DNA of 64,000 nt from the NCBI GenBank assembly GCA_910579175.1, contig CAJTTB010000002.1, positions 1-64,000 of the forward strand, read 5' to 3'. A program made the translations under genes and the position numbers. Numbering within the stretch: position 1 is the first letter of the stretch; every line of letters begins with the position of its first letter. The notes beneath the pieces are model-generated. The model did not search any database. It was given only the letters and a program-made list of their open reading frames with translations, and was not told the DNA's origin. This DNA comes from an uncultured Oscillospiraceae bacterium (lineage in GTDB: Bacteria; Bacillota; Clostridia; Oscillospirales; Ruminococcaceae). This document shows positions 8,674 through 15,387 of this stretch, one piece after another.

Positions 8674-9420
8674 TCATTCCATATAATAGATAGAAGGAAT
8701 CATCTTAAACTGCACCAAACGATTATATCTAGGTGGCTTTTCTAACAAAAATGGAAGTACACCATTAGAGGGCAAACATTTTCCTGGCAATAAACTCTGT
8801 TTTGCAAATTTATAAGTTGCACACCAGGCATCTGCTCCATCACTTAAACTATTTCCCAATGGAAAACAAAATTCACTCATATCATCTCGGATATTCTCTA
8901 TCAATTCTTGACAATCTATTGGAACTCTGTCAAAATTTTTCATCTCAATAATTCTATCAACTGTCTCTCTTAGCCAATGCAAATCATAACAGTGACGCTT
9001 ATCTGTTGCAAATACAAATACTGCGGGATAATAATGACGGCTTCCAGGTTCCCAAAAAGAACTATCTGCCTGGACTACTGCGGCATAAACAATAGGAGCT
9101 TCTGCCAACTGCCTAAGCCAACGTTCTTTACCAAATATTGGAGGATTTCCAGAAATATCCCGAAAAAAATTACTCTCCATACTGCGGGGAGTTTTTTTAT
9201 ATGGATCTAACCGTTCTAAATTAATATGGCTAAAAGAAACATCTTTTGTTTTTCCCTTACGCTGAAACAATCGATTAGATGGCAAACTCTGTGCATATAA
9301 AATTGCTCTTTGTTCAGACATATCACAACCTTGACGTTCTAATGCTACAATATCCTCTTCACTTAAAAACTTTTCCCAAGATTCTTGTAAAGATCCCGCT
9401 TTACTATGAAACAATCCCAT
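8674..9420 (-). CDS. Hypothetical protein, 248 aa
   Basis: Function not recognised. It is a soluble protein without signal peptide or membrane segments. Features are an N-terminal helical part (ESWEKFLSEEDIVALERQGCDM), a central APIVYAAVVQADSSFWEPG strand region followed by PAVFVFATDKRH, and cysteines at scattered positions. The ATG at 9420 is preferred over the TTG three bases upstream because GGAGGGGTG lies seven bases before it. It converges with the broken gene at 8316-8665 and begins an AT-rich accessory stretch. Confidence 0.7.
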   Translation of the reverse strand: MGLFHSKAGSLQESWEKFLSEEDIVALERQGCDMSEQRAILYAQSLPSNRLFQRKGKTKDVSFSHINLERLDPYKKTPRSMESNFFRDISGNPPIFGKERWLRQLAEAPIVYAAVVQADSSFWEPGSRHYYPAVFVFATDKRHCYDLHWLRETVDRIIEMKNFDRVPIDCQELIENIRDDMSEFCFPLGNSLSDGADAWCATYKFAKQSLLPGKCLPSNGVLPFLLEKPPRYNRLVQFKMIPSIYYME

Positions 9421-9851
9421 CAACCATCACCCCTCCATATTATCAGAAACTACATAGAAAAGACTTCAATCAATACCTTTATTTTTCTTGTATTCTAACA
9501 TATTCCCATCTTTCTATTTTCCCAATGAAAGAACTACTCATTTTACAAAATAGCTACCTCAACAGTTACAAATATACCAGACATTCTTTTAAGCAGTTCT
9601 ACGATTCCAAATTTTACATACTAATTTTTATTATTATACCATAAAACCATTTCATTTTCAATAAATATTTTTTTGTTTTTAAAGAAAATTTATTTATTAT
9701 TTTATATTTCTATAGAAAACAATGCCGATTTTAATGTATCAAAAAAACTTTTTATCGTTTTCATTCAAATATAGATACCTCTTTAGAAATTATAAAATTC
9801 CCAAACTCAATCAAAAAACACGCTAAAAAACCTACAAAATAAGGAATTTTA
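9421..9851. other. AT-rich gap
   Basis: About 430 bases of very AT-rich DNA lie between the hypothetical gene and the next promoter. Short open frames lack ribosome binding sites and look random. I see no repeat or RNA gene here. Confidence 0.5.
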
Positions 9852-9880
9852 TTGACAGATACTCACCTATGTGGTATAAT
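9852..9880 (+). promoter_or_regulatory. Consensus promoter of the leader-peptide element
   Basis: Perfect TTGACA (9852-9857) and TATAAT (9875-9880) with a 17-base spacer. Transcription should begin near 9887, just before a short open frame and a terminator hairpin. Confidence 0.85.
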
Positions 9881-9899
9881 TACGCAAATTGAATATGGG

Positions 9900-9944
9900 A
9901 TGAGTACCGCATTGCCCTTTTCGGGCGTGTTAGTCGATCAATAA
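9900..9944 (+). CDS. Putative 14-codon leader peptide
   Basis: The frame reads MSTALPFSGVLVDQ and stops immediately before the strong hairpin at 9943-9991. It contains an internal GCCC/GGGC hairpin (GCCCTTTTCGGGC). The ribosome binding site is weak. Promoter, short peptide and terminator hairpin in succession resemble translation-coupled attenuators placed before resistance or transfer genes on mobile elements. That role is inferred from arrangement only. Confidence 0.4.
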   Translation: MSTALPFSGVLVDQ

Positions 9945-9991
9945 CGGCATGGGAACAGTTTTTATAAGCTGGCTCATGCCGTTTTCTTTTT
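9943..9991 (+). terminator. Terminator/attenuator hairpin
   Basis: AACGGCATG (9943-9951) pairs with CATGCCGTT (9975-9983), followed by TTTCTTTTTT. It lies between a consensus promoter and the small gene at 10037, so it would stop most transcripts unless antiterminated. Confidence 0.8.
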
Positions 9992-10036
9992 TCAAAAATA
10001 AACCTATTCAAGGCATAAAAAAAGAGGAATATAAAA

Positions 10037-10228
10037 ATGATTTATAAAACAACAGTAAATAACCAGAATACAAACTTAACACTCGCTCAAAAAACAGAGA
10101 AAAAGACTTCTACACAGAAAAAGGTAACCTGCATAATTGATAAACATCTTTCCAAAAAAATACAACGATTCAGCAGATTTTTCAAATTTGTTTTTGTTAG
10201 TGGAGCTTTTATTCTAGAAAGTGGGTAA
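10037..10228 (+). CDS. Small hypothetical protein of a mobile-element remnant
   Basis: A 63-residue Lys/Thr-rich, basic protein preceded by AGAGGA. I do not recognise it. It is the first open frame after the leader/terminator element and is followed in another frame by short broken frames up to 10333, so it may be the truncated start of a larger ancestral gene. Confidence 0.4.
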   Translation: MIYKTTVNNQNTNLTLAQKTEKKTSTQKKVTCIIDKHLSKKIQRFSRFFKFVFVSGAFILESG

Positions 10229-10333
10229 TTGCATGACAAAACCAAACTTGACACAAAGATAGCAGCCAATCTTATCCTTACTATAACACAAAGGATCTCA
10301 GAAAACGAATTAGAACGAATAAGAGGTGTAACT

Positions 10334-10777
10334 ATGACCGCAAAAGAATGTTTATCAGAAGTTCAAAGACTTCAAACTATCATTGAAATAAAACAAAAAC
10401 GAATCAAAGAAATTCGCGAAAGTGTTTCTACCATTCAAACAATTTATTTTGATTTAGAAAAGGTACAAGATGGCAAATGTACAGATAGGATCGGAGAAGC
10501 CGTTGATAAAATTGTTGATTTGGAAAAAGAGGTTGAGAGTGACATCATTCATCTTCTCTATCAACAACATGAGATTATCAACCAAATTCATAAACTGGAT
10601 AATTGGCGTTATATCAAGCTGCTTTTCAAACGATATATTGAGTGGAAAAGCCTTCAAACCATAGCGGATGAAATGAATTTTACCTATCAATATGTTTTGG
10701 AATTACACAGAAAAGCCCTAAAAGCCTTCGAAGTAGCAAATAAAGAGATTTTACAAAAAGAACATAGATATAAATAG
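10334..10777 (+). CDS. Phage/ICE-type sigma-like regulator (ArpU/DUF1492-like)
   Basis: A 147-residue protein with a long N-terminal coiled-coil-like part (ECLSEVQRLQTIIEIKQKRI) and a C-terminal helix-turn-helix resembling sigma region 4 (YIEWKSLQTIADEMNFTYQYVLELHRKALKAF). This layout matches DUF1492/ArpU-type late-gene regulators of phages and conjugative elements. The ATG at 10334 follows AAGAGGTGTAACT; an open frame extends upstream to 10229 without a good start. It lies next to a tRNA gene, a common integration site. The assignment is by architecture, not by search. Confidence 0.6.
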   Translation: MTAKECLSEVQRLQTIIEIKQKRIKEIRESVSTIQTIYFDLEKVQDGKCTDRIGEAVDKIVDLEKEVESDIIHLLYQQHEIINQIHKLDNWRYIKLLFKRYIEWKSLQTIADEMNFTYQYVLELHRKALKAFEVANKEILQKEHRYK

Positions 10778-10850
10778 CTATTTTTTTGACCTGCACATTC
10801 TAAAAAAACCATCCAATTTCTCCACTATTTCCCCAGCTTTTCAAAACAAC

Positions 10851-10897
10851 AAAAACCCTTGAAAAGCCTGTTATATCGGACTTTCCAAGGGTTTTTT
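10851..10897. terminator. Bidirectional terminator between the ArpU-like gene and tRNA-Val
   Basis: AAAAACCCTTGAAAAG pairs with CTTTCCAAGGGTTTTTT across an 18-base loop, and T-runs flank the stem on both strands. It can serve the plus-strand gene and the minus-strand tRNA. Confidence 0.8.
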
Positions 10898-10900
10898 ACT

Positions 10901-10977
10901 TGGTGAAGATGAATGGACTTGAACCATCGACCCCCTGCATGTCAAGCAGGTACTCTAACCAGCTGAGCTACACCTTC
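10901..10977 (-). tRNA. tRNA-Val (anticodon GAC)
   Basis: The minus strand folds as a complete cloverleaf of 77 nt with an encoded CCA end. The acceptor stem is GAAGGTG with CATCTTC, the D-arm is GCTCAGCTGGTTAGAGT, and the anticodon stem CCTGC/GCAGG encloses TTGACAT, placing GAC at the anticodon. The T-arm is GATGG-TTCAAGT-CCATT. GAC reads valine GUC/GUU codons. It sits beside mobile-element-like genes. Confidence 0.93.
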
Positions 10978-11154
10978 AAATATAGCATTTTTATTATATC
11001 AGCAAAAGGATAAAATTGCAATCCTTTTTAAATTCATCCAATAAAATTATCTTAATTCCCTAAAATTAGTCAAAATAACTTGAAAAATTTAGATAAATAT
11101 TGTAATATCAAACTATCAATTACTTATGATAAAAAGGATAGAAAGGATGTTTTT

Positions 11155-12276
11155 ATGCTTCGTTATGGAATGGTTGGAGGCGGAAACGGCGCCTTTATCG
11201 GAGATGTACACCGCAAGGCAATTGGATTAGATCAAAAGGCAACATTGGTTGCTGGCTGCTTTTCTAGAAACCAACAAAACAATTTAGAAAGCGGTAAAAA
11301 ACTTTTCATCGATTCAGATCGTATTTATGAAAACTTTTATCAAATGGCACAACAGGAATCAAAGCGAGAAGATGGCATTCAATTTGTTGTAATTGTAACA
11401 CCCAATTACTGCCATGCGGAGGCTTGCCGCGCATTTTTAAACCATGGGGTTCATGTGGTCTGTGAAAAACCGTTCGCAACTACCTTGCAAGACGCACTTG
11501 AATTAGAGCAACTTGCAACATCAAAAAATCTGTTGTTCGCAGTTACTTACACTTTTGCAGGCTACCCCATGATACGCTATGCCAGAGAATTGGTGCAGCG
11601 CGGTGAAATTGGCAATATTACCATGGTTATGGGAGAATACCCACAAGACTACTTGTTGGCTGATTTTGACGATAGCAGTCTAGGTAAAATACCTTGGAGG
11701 GCAGATCCTACATTATCTGGTAAAACCAACTGTTTGGGAGATATTGGCAGCCATATTCAATTTACAACACAATATATCACTGGTCTGGAAATTGATTCGG
11801 TCTGTGCCAAATTAGATTGTATTGGTCCTGTTGGAACATTAGATACCAACGCCAGTGTCATGCTAAAATTTCAAAATGGCGCTACTGGAATGTTCTGGTC
11901 ATCACAAGTCGCAATGGGAAACGACAACACACTGCTCCTTCGCATCTATGGTGATAAAGGTTCTATTGAATGGAGCAATGAAAAACCAGAAGAATTTCAA
12001 TTGACATTGGTCGGACAGCCTCCCATGCTCATTCGAAAGGGTCATCATTATCCAAACTATGACATTTTTGGAAGGCTTCCTTTTGGTCATACAGAAGGTT
12101 TATATGTAGCATTTGCAAACATTTATTTGGATTACTGTACTGCATTAGAAGCAAAGCTCACTCAAAAAGACTATCAAATAAACTTCCCTACTGTCTGTGA
12201 TGGTCGAAAAGGTGTCCAATTTATAGAATGCTGTTTAAAAAGCCATCAACAACAGCAAACATGGATTCATCTATAA
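11155..12276 (+). CDS. Gfo/Idh/MocA-family NAD(P)-dependent oxidoreductase
   Basis: A 373-residue cytosolic dehydrogenase. The N-terminal Rossmann fold shows GMVGGGNGAFIG (about residues 4-15), VVIVTPNYCHAEACRAFL (about 80-97) and the family signature VVCEKPFATT (about 103-112), with the Lys-Pro of the EKP motif. The C-terminal alpha/beta domain carries the substrate site. The ATG at 11155 is preferred over the far upstream frame start because GAAAGGA precedes it and the protein then begins directly with the nucleotide-binding strand. The family oxidises or reduces sugars, inositols and related polyols. It stands alone, so the substrate is unknown. Confidence 0.88.
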   Translation: MLRYGMVGGGNGAFIGDVHRKAIGLDQKATLVAGCFSRNQQNNLESGKKLFIDSDRIYENFYQMAQQESKREDGIQFVVIVTPNYCHAEACRAFLNHGVHVVCEKPFATTLQDALELEQLATSKNLLFAVTYTFAGYPMIRYARELVQRGEIGNITMVMGEYPQDYLLADFDDSSLGKIPWRADPTLSGKTNCLGDIGSHIQFTTQYITGLEIDSVCAKLDCIGPVGTLDTNASVMLKFQNGATGMFWSSQVAMGNDNTLLLRIYGDKGSIEWSNEKPEEFQLTLVGQPPMLIRKGHHYPNYDIFGRLPFGHTEGLYVAFANIYLDYCTALEAKLTQKDYQINFPTVCDGRKGVQFIECCLKSHQQQQTWIHL

Positions 12277-12378
12277 TCTAAGAAATCATACAAAACAACT
12301 TACAATCACCATGTTTGTGATATTTATGGTCAATATCAAAACACTTCCAAAGAAAATTATTTCTAGGAGGTGTTTTTT

Positions 12379-13053
12379 CTATTCTGACAACTTCTTTTTC
12401 AATTCTGTCAATATTTTCTTCTCTCTTCTAGAGACCTGTACTTGTGTCATCGACAGTTCTTTGGCTGTTTCTGTTTGTGTCTTCTCTCTAAAATATCGCA
12501 GGATTATCAGTTTTCTATCCTTCGTTTCCAAACTTCCAATTACCTCTTTTAGTGACAACCTGTCCGCAATGGATTCCTCTTCATTATCTACAGGAATATC
12601 GATTTGTTTTTTCCCGTTCTCTTCATCATCCTGCTCGGTCAACGATACAGGGGGAACGCTTACATTAATCGCCTCTACAATTTCTTCTTCACGAACCTGC
12701 AACAAGCAAGAAAGTTCGGCAATGGTTGCTTCTCTGCCATAGTGTTTTGAAAAATGTTCCCGTTCCCTAGTCACCTTCATGGAAAGTTCTTTTAAACCCC
12801 GGCTTACCTTAATTGCTCCGCCATCTCGAAATAGCCTCTTCATCTCTCCCAAAATCACAGGTACAGCATAAGTTGAAAACTGTACGCCCCTATTTTCATC
12901 AAATGCGTCAATTGCCTTAATCAACCCTACACAACCAGCAGAGTATAAATCATCATATTCTATCCCACGCCCTTGAAAACGCCTTGCACACAGATGAACC
13001 AATCCCAAATTTTGCTCTGCGAACGTATCGCGTTCTTGTTTACTTTTAAGCAT
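12379..13053 (-). CDS. sigF: RNA polymerase sporulation-specific sigma factor SigF
   Basis: A 224-residue sigma-70 family factor for early forespore transcription. Region 2 includes YDDLYSAGCVGLIKAIDAFD and QFSTYAVPVILGEMKRLFRD (about 35-85), region 3 follows (about 95-150), and region 4 ends ETAKELSMTQVQVSRREKKI (about 190-215). It is the last gene of the spoIIA operon and overlaps spoIIAB by eight bases, implying translational coupling. SpoIIAB holds it inactive until SpoIIAA is dephosphorylated. Its presence marks a spore-former. Confidence 0.97.
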   Translation of the reverse strand: MLKSKQERDTFAEQNLGLVHLCARRFQGRGIEYDDLYSAGCVGLIKAIDAFDENRGVQFSTYAVPVILGEMKRLFRDGGAIKVSRGLKELSMKVTREREHFSKHYGREATIAELSCLLQVREEEIVEAINVSVPPVSLTEQDDEENGKKQIDIPVDNEEESIADRLSLKEVIGSLETKDRKLIILRYFREKTQTETAKELSMTQVQVSRREKKILTELKKKLSE

Positions 13054-13489
13054 TTTGATTACGGGAACGAATTTTTTTAAACATGGTAACCGTTGTTCCC
13101 TTATAAGGTTGAGAAGTCACACGAACCTTATCCATAAAAGTCTGCATGACAGCAAATCCCAAACCTGCACGTTCTTCTTCTTGAGCGGTTGTATACATCG
13201 GTTCCATCGCGCGCTTTATGTCTGAAATGCCACAACCCTTATCTCGAATTTTTATGTATACATATTGTCCATCTAAAATGCGGGCGGTAATATAAATTTT
13301 TCCAACAGTATTGCGATAGGCATGTACAATGCAGTTGGTCACTGCTTCCGAAACTGCTGTTTTAATATCTGTGATTTCATCAACTGTTGGGTCTAACTGT
13401 GTAAAAAAACTGGCAACTGCTACTCTGGCATAACTTTCATTAGAGGATTTGCTTAAAAAACTGATATTGACTTCATTGATGATTTCCAT
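13046..13489 (-). CDS. spoIIAB: Anti-sigma-F factor / serine kinase SpoIIAB
   Basis: A 147-residue GHKL-type ATPase that binds sigma-F and phosphorylates SpoIIAA. The N-box SEAVTNCIVHAYRN (about 47-60), the G1 box DKGCGI and the G2 region GLGFAV with the downstream GTTV are all present. Length matches the family. It lies between spoIIAA and sigF in the canonical order. Confidence 0.97.
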   Translation of the reverse strand: MEIINEVNISFLSKSSNESYARVAVASFFTQLDPTVDEITDIKTAVSEAVTNCIVHAYRNTVGKIYITARILDGQYVYIKIRDKGCGISDIKRAMEPMYTTAQEEERAGLGFAVMQTFMDKVRVTSQPYKGTTVTMFKKIRSRNQNA

Positions 13490-13519
13490 ATTTTTTTCCT
13501 TCCTTCTCTATTTTATCAT

Positions 13520-13822
13520 TTATTCAAAAACTGCCAATTTATCCAAACCTGCTAATATCATCACTCTTTTTATATGGGAAGAGGTATTCACCACCTGAAC
13601 TTCACCGTTGTAATATTGCATTTGCTTATATCTTCCCATCACCAAACCAATCCCGCTGCTGTCCATAAAAGTAACCCCTTTAAAATCCAAAATCAAACGT
13701 TTCGGATGAATTTCTTCAATTCTTTTATCAATTACTTCTCGCATTTCTCTTGCAGTATGGTGGTCAATATCCCCCGATAAAAGCACTTGTAATTTTTCTT
13801 CCTTTTGCTCCAATTGTACCAT
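13520..13822 (-). CDS. spoIIAA: Anti-sigma-F factor antagonist SpoIIAA
   Basis: A 100-residue STAS-domain protein that, when unphosphorylated, displaces sigma-F from SpoIIAB. The phosphorylatable serine lies in the conserved FMDSSGIGLVMGRYK motif (about residues 55-69). A TAGGAGGTAATC ribosome binding site precedes the ATG. It is the first gene of the three-gene spoIIA operon. SigH control is expected from the family, but I could not identify a convincing SigH promoter upstream. Confidence 0.96.
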   Translation of the reverse strand: MVQLEQKEEKLQVLLSGDIDHHTAREMREVIDKRIEEIHPKRLILDFKGVTFMDSSGIGLVMGRYKQMQYYNGEVQVVNTSSHIKRVMILAGLDKLAVFE

Positions 13823-13918
13823 CTATCTGATTACCTCCTATGATATTTTTCGTTACAACTCTTTTACGATTAGACAACCAATTTATTCTCATTCAAAATG
13901 AAAACTGCATATAAAAAC

Positions 13919-13960
13919 AGCCCTTTATTATGAATAATATCATTATAAAGGACTGTATTT
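13919..13960 (-). terminator. Terminator of folC
   Basis: ACAGTCCTTTAT pairs with ATAAAGGGCTGT when read on the minus strand, followed by TTTTTATAT. It separates folC from the spoIIA operon promoter region. Confidence 0.75.
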
Positions 13961-14079
13961 AAAAATTTTGTCATAATCGCAGATTATCTTTTTCTTTTGG
14001 TAACAAATTCCTGCAACCAAACATTATTACAAAGACCTTAACAGGAACAACCCAGCTTATTGTCATATCAATCTCTTTA

Positions 14080-15372
14080 CTAAGAGATCAAAAACTCTTT
14101 ATCCAGATTGGATAAGATGATTCTTGCTTCTCCAGCAAGGTAAAACGACCCGCCAATCAAAAGAAAATCCGATGATTTTAATTGTTTTACAGCGGTTTGC
14201 AACGCTGTGTGTAAATCCTCTATACAAACTGTATTTGTATTGATAGATTCCACCTGTTCTGCCAATACTTTAGCAGGGCAGGCACGCAAATCAGATAAGG
14301 ATACACAAATGATACTATCAAACTGTTCACAAAGCATATGCAGTGCTTTTGGTACAATTTTGTCCTGCATCATTGCTAAAATCAATATCTTGTGGGTTGC
14401 ATCTATGTTAGAAAGGTGTTGTGTTAGCTTTATCATACCATCAAGATTATGACTGCCATCTACCACAATCTTTGGGCTTTTGCAAATCCATTCAAATCTT
14501 GCTGGTAATCTTGTTTGATAAAGACCCTGCTTGATATCTTTTAAAGAAACTGGAAATCCCAATTTTGCCAATTCTTGTAACACTGTAATTGCAGTTACTG
14601 CATTATACACCTGATAGTTTCCTGCCATTGACAACTGATATTGTTGCCCAGCAAACTCAAATAAACTTCCATCCAATTCCAACTTTAAAATACGGATTTG
14701 ATTTGAATTCGGCTGTACAAATCTTGCACCCATCTTTGCACACTGTTCCAAACAAACTGCGATTGTATCCAATTCTTGTTGTGGATAACAGACACAGATT
14801 TGATTTTGTTTGATAATACCAGACTTTTCTTTGGCAATCTCTTCAATGGTATCACCCAATATTGAAATATGGTCCAGTGAAATAGAACCAATTACCGAAA
14901 TCAATGAAGTATTGATAATATTGGTCACATCATGCGCTCCACCAATTCCCACTTCCAAGCAGACAATATCACAGCGGCTTACAAAATACAACCATGCAAT
15001 TGCTGTTACAACTTCAAATTCTTTTAGCAAAATTCCCTGTTGATTCAGTGCATCTACTTGGGTTTTTACCTGCTCTGTATAAAGAATTAAATCCTCTTTT
15101 GTGATCATCTGTCCATTTATTTGAAAGCGCTCTCGAAAGTCATTGACATATGGAGAGGTAAATAATCCACATCGATAACCTGCACAAGAAAGTGCATTTG
15201 CACACATATTGGCAATGGAGCCCTTGCCATTTGTCCCTGTAATATGGACAAATGGCAATCTATTTTGTGGATTTCCCAACCGTTCCATCAACTGATATAT
15301 ATTGGTCAAGGTCGGTGGTCTTTTTAAGCGAGGAAGCGTGTGAATATATTCCAAGGCTTGTTGATAAGTCAT
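14080..15372 (-). CDS. folC: Folylpolyglutamate / dihydrofolate synthase
   Basis: A 430-residue Mur-ligase-like ATPase that adds glutamate to (dihydro)folate. It shows the P-loop ITGTNGKGSIANMC (about 45-58), the GLFTSPYV motif (about 73) and VVDGSHNLDG at the start of the C-terminal domain (about 303). The start at 15372 is preferred over 15381 because GGA is nine bases upstream and the protein then begins MTYQQALEYIH, usual for FolC. It lies 15 bases after valS, the common Firmicutes valS-folC order, so T-box control of valS probably extends to it. Confidence 0.95.
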   Translation of the reverse strand: MTYQQALEYIHTLPRLKRPPTLTNIYQLMERLGNPQNRLPFVHITGTNGKGSIANMCANALSCAGYRCGLFTSPYVNDFRERFQINGQMITKEDLILYTEQVKTQVDALNQQGILLKEFEVVTAIAWLYFVSRCDIVCLEVGIGGAHDVTNIINTSLISVIGSISLDHISILGDTIEEIAKEKSGIIKQNQICVCYPQQELDTIAVCLEQCAKMGARFVQPNSNQIRILKLELDGSLFEFAGQQYQLSMAGNYQVYNAVTAITVLQELAKLGFPVSLKDIKQGLYQTRLPARFEWICKSPKIVVDGSHNLDGMIKLTQHLSNIDATHKILILAMMQDKIVPKALHMLCEQFDSIICVSLSDLRACPAKVLAEQVESINTNTVCIEDLHTALQTAVKQLKSSDFLLIGGSFYLAGEARIILSNLDKEFLIS

Positions 15373-15387
15373 CTTTATCATTCCAAA

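Noticed and set aside
10229..10333. N-terminal extension of the ArpU-like protein
   Set aside because: No ribosome binding site at the upstream start, whereas AAGAGGTG precedes the ATG at 10334.
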